A DNA stretch of 64,000 bases from contig CAYPNP010000002.1 in the NCBI GenBank assembly GCA_964412195.1, forward strand, positions 248,001 to 312,000, written 5' to 3'. Made by a program: the position numbers and the translations under genes. This DNA is from CAYPNP01 sp964412195 (lineage in GTDB: Bacteria > Acidobacteriota > JAAYUB01). Positions 1-7,217 of this stretch are shown in pieces (within the stretch, counting starts at the first letter, position 1; each line of letters begins with the position of its first letter). The notes below the pieces were generated by a model, which was not told the origin of the DNA, ran no database searches, and was given only the letters and a program-made list of their open reading frames with translations.

Positions 1-367
1 AGGCTGCCACGACCTGCGGCATCGTCTGGTCCAGAAACACCTGGTTGTGGTGGGTCAGCGAGAGCCACCACAGCCTGGGTGTGAGGATCGCCTTGTAAAA
101 CGTGTAAACGCCCGCCTGGTGGAGCTGGCGGATTTCGGCCAGGATGCCGTGGAACGGGATGTCCCCCTCGGGCCGGCGGATGGTGAAGGTGGCCGGCCCG
201 TCGAGGATCGACTCGAGGTCCAGGTCCGCCTCTGCCGACGCCAGGTCGATCTCGAACCGGTAGCAGCGGGACAGTCCCTCCTCTCCCCGGAATCGGACGA
301 CGGTGAACGTGTCCGCAGGCATCGCGCTCGACACAAAGGAGAATCTCTTTTCAGGCTGGTCGGTCAT
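1..367 (-). CDS. vgrG: VgrG-type T6SS spike protein, 5' part only (runs off window)
   Basis: This is the N-terminal 122 residues of a third VgrG paralogue; the rest lies beyond base 1. It starts with MTDQPEKRFSF, nearly the same as the two complete neighbours downstream in coordinate. It keeps the family's early blocks: FRGEEGLSRCYRFEI, GDIPFHGI and WWLSLTHHNQVF, which belong to the gp27-like hub domain. The ATG at 367 is chosen because GAGGT lies 5 bases upstream and because the -10 box of its promoter sits exactly 56 bases from this ATG, as in both paralogues. VgrG trimers form the tip of the type VI secretion tube and carry effectors; that role is family knowledge. The missing C-terminus prevents saying whether it has the Thr-Pro linker and heptad tail seen in the neighbours. 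Confidence 0.9.
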   Translation of the reverse strand, partial: MTDQPEKRFSFVSSAMPADTFTVVRFRGEEGLSRCYRFEIDLASAEADLDLESILDGPATFTIRRPEGDIPFHGILAEIRQLHQAGVYTFYKAILTPRLWWLSLTHHNQVFLDQTMPQVVAA

Positions 368-422
368 GGCCACCTCGCACGCGGGATTGCAATTCTCTCG
401 ACTGAGGGATCAAAGAAATAAC

Positions 423-451
423 AGTCTATGGCCGGCGGTGCGGGATGTCAA
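423..451 (-). promoter_or_regulatory. Sigma70-type promoter of the first vgrG
   Basis: On the minus strand TTGACA (446-451) is followed after 17 bases by TAGACT (423-428). The same box pair and spacing recur upstream of the other two vgrG genes, always with the -10 starting 56 bases from the ATG. Conservation in three copies is the main support. Confidence 0.8.
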
Positions 452-502
452 TGAAGTGGAAGGCGGACGGCGGACAACGACGGGGAAAAGAAAAGCGCCT
501 GA

Positions 503-2836
503 TCAGATGATGGTCGTGAGCGCGGACAGAACGGTGTTGTTCGCGCTGACGTCCGTCTTCTCCGCGATGGTGTTCGTGGAAGCGGCGATCGTATGTGTTC
601 GCTCGGCGATCACCCTCGTATCGGCCCCTACGGTCTGGAGGGTTTCGCCGATCACCTGGGTGTCCGTCCCCTCGAGCTGGGAGACTTCGGCGGCGAGCGC
701 GTTGGTGGCCACCGCGAGCTGGTCCACCGTCCCGGCCATGTGATTCACCTCTCCGGAGAGCTCGCTGACGTCGCCCGCCAGCCGGGAGGTCTGGCCCGCC
801 AGCTGGCTGACTGAGGTGACCAGCTTGTTCTCCACGCCCCGGAGGTTGTTCACCTCGGTCGCCAAATGGGAAACCTCGCCCTCGGTGTCCACACGTTCGA
901 AATGCACCCCCCATTTGACGGGAGAAAAATGGATCTCGTTCTGCAGGTACTTGCCCTTCAACGCCAACTTCAGTTCAAAGGCCACGCCCATGACGACATC
1001 GACGGCCGTGATCAGTTTGATGTGGGAATAATTGCCGACGAAAATCTCCTCAGTGGCGCCGACAACCATCTCGAATTTGTTCCCGCTGATAGTCGTTTTC
1101 TCGTTGTGGCATTTGAACTGAAGATCCCCTTCCATTTCCGCTTTCAGCCCGGCGACCTCCGATTCCAGGTCCGTGACTTCCTGCTCCAGGCTCTCCATCT
1201 GTTCCTGAAGGTCCGGGGTGGGTGACTCCTCGGGGGAGGGTGTCGGGGTGGGCGGACCGGGCCGGGTCGGCGTCGGGGTCGGTGTGGGGTCGTTTGGCGC
1301 GCCGATTCTCAGGTAAACACCCTGGTTCGGCACGTGGAAGAGGAACCGCTCGCTGCCGGCCTTATCTTCAATGGCCATCCGGTTGCTGCCGCCCGTCTGC
1401 AGCACCGCCATGGTCTGGTTGTCGCCGGTGACCGGGCTGGGCGTCGCCGGGTTGGGCACCGCTCCGGCGATCACCGGGCGGTTCGGGTCCCCGTCGATGA
1501 ACGCCAGCAGCACCTCGGTGCCCTTGTGCAGCGGGAAGTGCATCCCGTGATCCGAACCGGCGTACGGCGTCATCATCCGGAGCCAGGCCGAGGCCTTCCC
1601 GTCCTTGCGGCCGCTCAGGTCGAAGGGTAGAATCACCTTGTAGCGCCCGAGGTCATCCAGCTCTGCGTACTGTCCGCTGGCCGCGGCGTCGATCTTTGCG
1701 TTCAGAAGCCCGTAGAACCGGGACCTCTCCGTCACCCGCTCGGAGCGGAACTGCACCGACGCCGGAATGGCCGTGAACCGGTTGCGGTAGAACGGCTCCT
1801 CCTCCCCCGGCGCCAGCGGGATCCCAAGTCCGGCCAGCAGGTAGGCCGCCTGGCTGCCTTCATGGGCCAGAAGAGTGGTCAGGTAGGATTTGTTGAAATC
1901 GTCGCGGTAGTGGTCCTCCAACCGGAAGGTGTACCCCGGCCGCAGGAACGGGATGGCGCTCTCGCCGGTGAATTCCTGCTCCCGGCACATGAGCGCCTCG
2001 GCACGGATTTGCGCCAGGAAGCCCCCCTCCTCCGGCGTCATGAAGTGCTCGCCGTACAGGTACCACTTCCCCCGGCCGTCCGGAGAGACCGGCGCCGAGG
2101 CCGACAGGTCCAGCGACGGCGTCTCCGGATTGAAATCCTTGATCAGCAGGCTTTGGGGCAGCAGGTGCTGCCGGCATTCGAAGCCCCAGATCACTTCCTC
2201 GCGGTGAAAGGTTTCCATGGCCGCCAGGGCGCGGTAACGCAGCGAGTCTCCCTGGGGCATCGACTCATGGGCCACCTTGGTGTCGGTGAAGACAACCTTT
2301 TCCGCCGATCCGTCCTGCTCGAAATAATAGTAAATCCCAGCCCACTCGAAGCCGTGGGATAAAAAGTTCAAATGGCTCTCACGGTACTGGCAGACGTACT
2401 CCCAGTGCGGATGGTCCCTTTGGGTACGCAATTCGAAGTCCGCGCTCGACAGGCCGGCGTCCTCCAGGCATGCGCCCAGAATCTCCGGTAACGACTGGTC
2501 CAGGAACACCTGATTGTGGTGGGTCAGCGACAGCCACCACAGCCTCGGCACCAGGACTGCTTTGTAAAACGTGTACGCGCCCGCCTGGTGCAGCTGCCGG
2601 AACTCGGCCGGGATGCCGTGGAACGGGATGTCTCCCTCGGGGCGGCGGATGATGAACGTGGCCGGATTGCGGAGGATCGCCTTGAGATCCAGCGCAGACT
2701 CTTCCGAGGCCAGCTCGATCTCGAACCGGTAGCAGCGGGACAGGCCTTCCTCGCCCCGGAAGCGGACGACGGCAAACGTGTCCGCGGAGACCGCGTTCGA
2801 CACAAAGGAAAATCTCTTTTCGGGCTGGTCGGCCAT
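503..2836 (-). CDS. vgrG: VgrG-type T6SS spike protein with C-terminal heptad-repeat extension
   Basis: A 777-residue VgrG. The hub (gp27/gp44-like) region occupies roughly residues 10-320. A gp5-type OB-fold region around 380-470 contains GRYKVILPFDLSGR and the typical DPNRPVIAGAVPNP segment. A low-complexity Thr-Pro linker lies near 513-540 and is followed by a short coiled-coil-like stretch. The C-terminal third is not standard VgrG: around residues 658-721 it has a seven-residue repeat of the form LAG-x-x-x-x. The protein ends in a hydrophobic-spaced tail shared with the next paralogue. Start: the ATG at 2836 has GAGGT 5 bases upstream and matches both paralogues. A longer reading frame from 2962 would begin upstream of the promoter at 2892-2920, so it is unlikely. 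The tail could be a trimeric stalk or an effector-docking domain; which is unknown. Confidence 0.93.
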   Translation of the reverse strand: MADQPEKRFSFVSNAVSADTFAVVRFRGEEGLSRCYRFEIELASEESALDLKAILRNPATFIIRRPEGDIPFHGIPAEFRQLHQAGAYTFYKAVLVPRLWWLSLTHHNQVFLDQSLPEILGACLEDAGLSSADFELRTQRDHPHWEYVCQYRESHLNFLSHGFEWAGIYYYFEQDGSAEKVVFTDTKVAHESMPQGDSLRYRALAAMETFHREEVIWGFECRQHLLPQSLLIKDFNPETPSLDLSASAPVSPDGRGKWYLYGEHFMTPEEGGFLAQIRAEALMCREQEFTGESAIPFLRPGYTFRLEDHYRDDFNKSYLTTLLAHEGSQAAYLLAGLGIPLAPGEEEPFYRNRFTAIPASVQFRSERVTERSRFYGLLNAKIDAAASGQYAELDDLGRYKVILPFDLSGRKDGKASAWLRMMTPYAGSDHGMHFPLHKGTEVLLAFIDGDPNRPVIAGAVPNPATPSPVTGDNQTMAVLQTGGSNRMAIEDKAGSERFLFHVPNQGVYLRIGAPNDPTPTPTPTRPGPPTPTPSPEESPTPDLQEQMESLEQEVTDLESEVAGLKAEMEGDLQFKCHNEKTTISGNKFEMVVGATEEIFVGNYSHIKLITAVDVVMGVAFELKLALKGKYLQNEIHFSPVKWGVHFERVDTEGEVSHLATEVNNLRGVENKLVTSVSQLAGQTSRLAGDVSELSGEVNHMAGTVDQLAVATNALAAEVSQLEGTDTQVIGETLQTVGADTRVIAERTHTIAASTNTIAEKTDVSANNTVLSALTTII

Positions 2837-2891
2837 GGCTACCTCGCGAGGGAAGGATTGGATTCCAGTCTCCTGATGCAACCGCATGCAC

Positions 2892-2920
2892 AGTCTATGG
2901 CCTGGGGTATGCGATGTCAA
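2892..2920 (-). promoter_or_regulatory. Sigma70-type promoter of the second vgrG
   Basis: Minus-strand TTGACA (2915-2920), 17-base spacer, TAGACT (2892-2897). It is a near copy of the boxes before the other vgrG genes, with the same distance to the start codon. It lies between the ATG at 2836 and the stop of the upstream vgrG at 2996. Confidence 0.82.
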
Positions 2921-2995
2921 CGCAACCGGAAGGCGCAGGCCGAAGAGAGTGGCGTCCGCCATGTGGGAATTATCGGTTCGGCGATCGTGGCTGGT

Positions 2996-5341
2996 TCAAA
3001 TCAACGTGTTGAGCCCGGCCAGCACGGTGTTCTCACCCGTGATATCGGTCCGCTCGGCGATCGTGTTCGTGCTGTCCGCCACCACGTTCATCTCGTCCAC
3101 TTTCGTCGCCATGTCCTGCACGATCACCCGGGTCTGCGCCGTGACGGTCTGCAGATCGACTCCGGCAAAGAGCGAATGCTCGCCGCTGAGCTCTTCCACC
3201 GTACCGTTCATTTCCTCCACCACTCCGGCCAGGGTGCTGGTCTGGCCGGCCAGGTGGGACAGGCCGGCGCTCAGATGGGCGGTTTCTCCGGCCACGGTGG
3301 ACACTTCCCCCGCCAGCAGGCTGGTCTGTCCGGCCAGGTGCGCCACCTCTCCGGCCAGCTTCTGCACCGATCCTTCCACGTCCACTTTCTCGAGGTGGAA
3401 TCCCTGGTGGCTCATCTTCCATTCGGTGTGCTCCCCCACCCCCAGCGTGTGCCCCATCTTCCACTCCAGGTTCCAGCCCAGGATGACGTCGATGCTGGAA
3501 ATGAGCTTGATCTTGGCCTCGTCGCCGCAGACGATGATCTGGCTCGCGCCCAGGATGAATTCGAACGATTCCCCCAGGATCTGCACGTCGGCCTTGGCGC
3601 CCACCAGGTGCCAGGGGCCGTCCGTGTAGACGTAGATCCCATCCTCCGTTTTATGGTGATCCCCGTCATCCGGCTTTTTGGTCTCTGTCGGCGTGGGGGT
3701 TGGCGTCGGGGTTGGAGTCGGAGTCGGCGTCGGTGTGGGCGGGACGGGCCGGGTCGGCGTGGGCGTCGGCGTCGGCGTCGGAGCAACCGGCGGATCATTC
3801 GGAGCCCCCAACCGGACCCAGGAGTTGGCCACGGGCGTCTGCAGCAGGATCCGCTGGCTCCCCTCCCGGTCTTCCATCGCGATCTTGTTCTGGCCGCTCG
3901 TCTGCAGCACCGCCATGGTCTGGTTGCCGCCGGTCACCGGGCTCGGCGTCGCCGGGTTCGGCACCGCCCCCGCGATCACCGGCCGGTCCGGGTCCCCCTC
4001 GATGAATGTCAGGAGCACTTCCGTCCCCTTGTGCAGGGGAAGGTGCATCCCGTGGTCGGGACCGGCGTAGGGCTGCATCATGCGCAACCAGGCCGACGCT
4101 TTGCCGTCCCTGCGTCCGCTCATGTCGAACGGCAGGATGACCTTGTACCGCCCCAGGTCGTCCAGTTCCGCGTACTGCCCGCTGCCTGCCGCGTCGATCT
4201 TGGCATTGAGCGATCCATAGAACCGCGGCTTTTCCGCCTTCCGCTCCGGCCGGAACTGCGCCGTGGCAGGAATCGCCGTGAACCGGTTCCGGTAATACGG
4301 CTCCTCCTCCCCCGGCGTCAGCGGCACGCCGAGCCCGGCCAGCAGGTACGCCGCCTGGCTGCCCTCGTGGGCCAGGGACACCGTCAGGTACTGCTGGTTC
4401 AGACTCTCCCGGTAGTGGTCCTCCAGGTGGAAGGTGTAACCGGGACGGAGGTAGGGGATCCCGCTCTCGCCCGTCAGCTGCTTTTCCCGGCAGAGGAATT
4501 CCTCCGCGCGGACCTGGGCCAGCGCCTGCGCCTCCTCGGGGGTCAGGAAGTGCTCGCCGTACAGGTAGACCTCCCCGCGGCCTTTCGCCGACACGAGCAT
4601 GAATCCGGCCAGCTCCAGGCTGGGCGTCTCGTAGTTGTAATCCCGGAGGGTGATGAACTGGGGGACGAGCTGCTGGCGGCTGCATGCTTCCCAGATCACT
4701 TCCTCCCGGTGGAAGTGCTCCAGGGCTGCCAGCGCGCGGTAGCGCACGGTGTCCCCTTCCGGCATGGGACCGTGGGCGATCCGGGTATCCGTGATGACAA
4801 CCTTCTCGCCTTCACTTCCCTGCTCGAAATAGTAATAGATGCCCTGGCGCTCCAGCCAGCGCGAAACGAAGTTCAGGTGGCTTTCCCGGTACTGGCAGGC
4901 GAATTCCCATGGCGGGCAGGCCTTCTGGAGGCGAAGCGCAAAATCGAGGTTCGTCAGCCCCCCGTCTTTCAGGCAGGCTTCCACCATCTGAGGCACCGTC
5001 TGCCCCAGGAAAACCTGGTTGTGGCGGGTCATCGACAGCCACCACAGCTTGGGCACCAGCACGGCCCGGTAGAAGGTGTAGACGTCCGCCTGCCGGAGCT
5101 GCTCGAACTCGGCGATGATCCCGTGGAAGGGGATGTCGCCCTTTTCCCGGACGATGGAGAGGACCGCCGGGGAACTGATCACCGCGTCCACGTCGACGAC
5201 GGGATCCGCGGACGCCAGTTCAATTTCAAACCGGTAGCAACGCGAGAGGCCCTCCTCGCCGCGGAAGCGGACCACGGTGAAGGTGTCCGCGGCCAGCGCC
5301 GAGGAAACGAACGAGAATCTCTTTTCAGGCTGTTCAACCAT
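2996..5341 (-). CDS. vgrG: VgrG-type T6SS spike protein with long Thr-Pro linker and heptad tail
   Basis: A 781-residue paralogue of the preceding gene. The hub and OB-fold regions are strongly similar to it, including FRGEEGLSRCYRFEIELAS and GRYKVILPFDMSGR. Around residues 517-552 there is a Thr-Pro repeat roughly twice as long as in the paralogue, encoded by a GTCGGC-type simple repeat. The region after the linker is only distantly similar between the copies. From about residue 654 to 727 there are eight to nine seven-residue units (LAG-x-x-x-x). The last ~40 residues (RVIVQDM... ending NTVLAGLNTLI) are shared again. The ATG at 5341 fits MVEQPEKRFSF and has GAGG upstream. Each copy has its own promoter, so these are separate transcription units. 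No Hcp, PAAR or adaptor gene is in the window. Confidence 0.93.
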   Translation of the reverse strand: MVEQPEKRFSFVSSALAADTFTVVRFRGEEGLSRCYRFEIELASADPVVDVDAVISSPAVLSIVREKGDIPFHGIIAEFEQLRQADVYTFYRAVLVPKLWWLSMTRHNQVFLGQTVPQMVEACLKDGGLTNLDFALRLQKACPPWEFACQYRESHLNFVSRWLERQGIYYYFEQGSEGEKVVITDTRIAHGPMPEGDTVRYRALAALEHFHREEVIWEACSRQQLVPQFITLRDYNYETPSLELAGFMLVSAKGRGEVYLYGEHFLTPEEAQALAQVRAEEFLCREKQLTGESGIPYLRPGYTFHLEDHYRESLNQQYLTVSLAHEGSQAAYLLAGLGVPLTPGEEEPYYRNRFTAIPATAQFRPERKAEKPRFYGSLNAKIDAAGSGQYAELDDLGRYKVILPFDMSGRRDGKASAWLRMMQPYAGPDHGMHLPLHKGTEVLLTFIEGDPDRPVIAGAVPNPATPSPVTGGNQTMAVLQTSGQNKIAMEDREGSQRILLQTPVANSWVRLGAPNDPPVAPTPTPTPTPTRPVPPTPTPTPTPTPTPTPTPTETKKPDDGDHHKTEDGIYVYTDGPWHLVGAKADVQILGESFEFILGASQIIVCGDEAKIKLISSIDVILGWNLEWKMGHTLGVGEHTEWKMSHQGFHLEKVDVEGSVQKLAGEVAHLAGQTSLLAGEVSTVAGETAHLSAGLSHLAGQTSTLAGVVEEMNGTVEELSGEHSLFAGVDLQTVTAQTRVIVQDMATKVDEMNVVADSTNTIAERTDITGENTVLAGLNTLI

Positions 5342-5396
5342 GGAATCCTCGCGGGCAAGCAATGATCAACAACGGGAAAACTGGCTGATCTTTTTC

Positions 5397-5425
5397 AGTT
5401 TATGGATTCGTCCCTCCGATGTCAA
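5397..5425 (-). promoter_or_regulatory. Sigma70-type promoter of the third vgrG
   Basis: Minus-strand TTGACA (5420-5425), 17-base spacer, TAAACT (5397-5402). The -10 begins 56 bases from the ATG at 5341, identical to the two sister genes. Confidence 0.82.
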
Positions 5426-5593
5426 TTGAACTCCTCCGGGGATGCGGCCCGGATCCCCCCATCCGGAGAAAGGCCTGCTGCCCCCTTCCGGCAGAAAAAT
5501 TGCCTATGAATCCCACGACAATTTCTGATATGGTACGGCAAGAAAATAAATACGCCCGCATAACGCGACACCCCGTTTTCCCGGAGGTGCGTC

Positions 5594-5788
5594 ATGGATA
5601 TCGGCAAGGTCGGCGGCCCGGCGCACTTTCCGCCCGACACCTGCGGCGATCAGCCTCCCGACGTCCAGAAGGCCCAGGCCGGACTGGAATCCGCCCTGGC
5701 AAAGTTCAGTGACGGCCTCGCGGATGGTGCGGGAGATTTCTTCTCAGGAGTAGGCGATGCGACATCAGATTTCTTCAGCGGCTGGTGA
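5594..5788 (+). CDS. Small hypothetical protein (64 aa)
   Basis: A 64-residue ORF starting MDIGKVGGP with a good GGAGG ribosome site 8 bases before the ATG. The second half is acidic and aromatic, with two FFSG segments near the C-terminus and the last residue Trp. No signal peptide is visible and no family is recognised. It overlaps the start of the next gene by 32 bases in another frame, so the two may be translationally coupled. It is divergent from the vgrG genes. Being next to VgrG makes a T6SS accessory or effector role conceivable, but nothing in the sequence shows it. The clear ribosome site is the main reason to accept it. Confidence 0.5.
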   Translation: MDIGKVGGPAHFPPDTCGDQPPDVQKAQAGLESALAKFSDGLADGAGDFFSGVGDATSDFFSGW

Positions 5789-6986
5789 TTTCCGGCGGGA
5801 CCGGCCCGTCGAGTTCCTGGTCCTGGCTGTCCTGCTGTCCCTCGGGCTGACCTCGACGGCCACGGCCGGCACCCTCAGCGGCACCGTGCTCGACGCGGCC
5901 ACCTGGAAGCCCCTGGCCGGCGTCAAGGTGAGCGGCGCCGGCAATCCAGCGGTGACGGACGCGGCCGGCAAGTACCGGCTCGATGTCCCGGCCGGCGTCC
6001 GTACGCTCACGTTCACGGCGACGGGGCGGCCGCCGGTGACGAAGGTCCTGGTGGCCCCGCCGGGCGCGTCCTCCCTCCGGCTGGACGCCCTGTTGCCCGC
6101 CGCCAAGGCCGGCCCGGGTCGTCTGGTGCTGGACCGGGGCGCGCTGCTGGCCCCGGACGGAAAACCCCTACCCGGCCGGCCCGCGTCCGGCGCCACAGTG
6201 GCGAGGACCGATGCCTTCGGCAACCAGGACCAGTTCATCGAGCTGGGCGTCAGCGGTTTCCGGACCTACTCCCCCATCTGGAACGCCGACGGCAAGGCCA
6301 TCTTCTACGGCGTCGAGGGAACCTCCCGTAAGCCGGAGGACCGCCAGAAGCTCGGCGTCTTCCGGTTCGACCTCGCGACCAAGAAGACTGCTCCCGTCAT
6401 GCCGGGGACCGGGATCAGCGACATCCGGCTCGTCCCTACCGGCAACGTGCTGGCGGCCTGCGGGCAGCGGGAGCTGTTCGTCATCACCAAGCCGGACAAG
6501 CCCTCGCCCAATTCCCAGGTGATCATGAGCATCTCCAAGGGCAAGGGAAGCATCCTCGCGGCCGCGTGGGGCCCCGAATTGTGGCTCTACGTCACCGTGG
6601 ACGACCAGATCCCGGTGGACGCACGCCGCTCCTACAACCGTTCCCGGATCGCCCGGATCCACGCGACGGGCCGAGACCTCAGCGCCTCCTGGGCCGCCGA
6701 CATGGCCTACTGCTTCCGCTACGCCTGCCCCTCCCCGGACGGCAAGGAGATGCTGTACAGCCGGTTCCGCCTCGACGGGAAGGACCCGGTCATCCTGGCC
6801 AAGAACCTGGCCTCGGGGGCGGTCCGGACGGTGGCCACCCAGGCCATGCGGCCCGTTCGCTTCGAGCCCCGCCTGGGCCGTTTGTACTACATCTACCAGG
6901 GCGATCTGCATCTGCGTGACCTGAAAGCGGGGACCGACCTGGTTCTGGTTTCCTCCGTGGAAAACGCCGACTTCACGGACAAGTAG
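5757..6986 (+). CDS. Secreted protein with carboxypeptidase-regulatory-like domain and probable beta-propeller
   Basis: A 409-residue protein. A hydrophobic segment at about residues 19-38 ending near TATAG acts as a signal peptide or anchor. Residues ~38-110 form a carboxypeptidase-regulatory-like (transthyretin-type) beta fold, with the hallmark pattern GTVLDAATWKPLAGVKVS and TDAAGKYRLDVPAG. From ~150 on there are repeated strands such as YSPIWNADGKAIFYG and CPSPDGKEMLYSRF. These resemble TolB/WD40-like (PD40) propeller blades. The start overlaps the preceding small ORF, with GGAG 7 bases upstream. It is likely periplasmic or surface exposed. There are no catalytic residues of a peptidase, so a binding or structural role is more likely than an enzyme. 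Confidence 0.75.
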   Translation: MRHQISSAAGDFRRDRPVEFLVLAVLLSLGLTSTATAGTLSGTVLDAATWKPLAGVKVSGAGNPAVTDAAGKYRLDVPAGVRTLTFTATGRPPVTKVLVAPPGASSLRLDALLPAAKAGPGRLVLDRGALLAPDGKPLPGRPASGATVARTDAFGNQDQFIELGVSGFRTYSPIWNADGKAIFYGVEGTSRKPEDRQKLGVFRFDLATKKTAPVMPGTGISDIRLVPTGNVLAACGQRELFVITKPDKPSPNSQVIMSISKGKGSILAAAWGPELWLYVTVDDQIPVDARRSYNRSRIARIHATGRDLSASWAADMAYCFRYACPSPDGKEMLYSRFRLDGKDPVILAKNLASGAVRTVATQAMRPVRFEPRLGRLYYIYQGDLHLRDLKAGTDLVLVSSVENADFTDK

Positions 6987-7017
6987 GCCCCGGACTCCCT
7001 CAAAGACGCATGAGCCA

Positions 7018-7038
7018 GGGAGGGCGCGACCCCCTCCC
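7018..7038. terminator. GC-rich hairpin after the propeller gene (weak terminator)
   Basis: A 7-base stem GGGAGGG / CCCTCCC closes an 7-base loop 32 bases after the stop at 6986. No strong T-run follows (only TT), so it is a weak candidate. Confidence 0.3.
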
Positions 7039-7059
7039 TTGGTGATACCTTCCCCGAAA

Positions 7060-7120
7060 GGGGATGGTGCCAGGTTCCGTCACAATTAACGGGGATGGTG
7101 CCAGGCTCCGTCACAATTTA
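7060..7120. repeat. Two direct copies of a ~29-bp intergenic repeat
   Basis: Two tandem copies (7060-7088 and 7091-7120) of a unit beginning GGGGATGGTGCCAGG and ending CGTCACAATT, differing at one base (TT versus CT). They lie between the convergent genes ending at 6986 and 7218. From 7121 the sequence continues into GGATTGC heptamers and a 'TTTCGTGTATTTCGTGG' word of the type found throughout the window. Confidence 0.85.
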
Positions 7121-7217
7121 AGATTGCGGATTGCGGATTGAAGACCTTTGCGTGTGTTTCGTGTATTTCGTGGTCAGTTTCCTGCCGGCGGACGGATACC
7201 TTTTGTGTGATTGGTGG

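Noticed and set aside
2837..2962. N-terminal extension of the second vgrG (start at 2962)
   Set aside because: It would begin upstream of the conserved promoter at 2892-2920, and paralogues start at the position of 2836.
2516..5365. A 949-codon open frame on the plus strand opposite the vgrG genes
   Set aside because: It is the antisense shadow of strongly supported VgrG genes in GC-rich DNA. Its translation is Arg/His/Gly-rich without domains and it has no ribosome site.
5500..5560. Promoter for the small ORF at 5594
   Set aside because: TTGCCT and TATGGT-like hexamers are present but spacing is wrong (about 23 bases).
7060..7120. Insertion-sequence end
   Set aside because: The two copies are direct repeats without terminal inverted repeats, transposase or target duplication, so they were kept only as a repeat.
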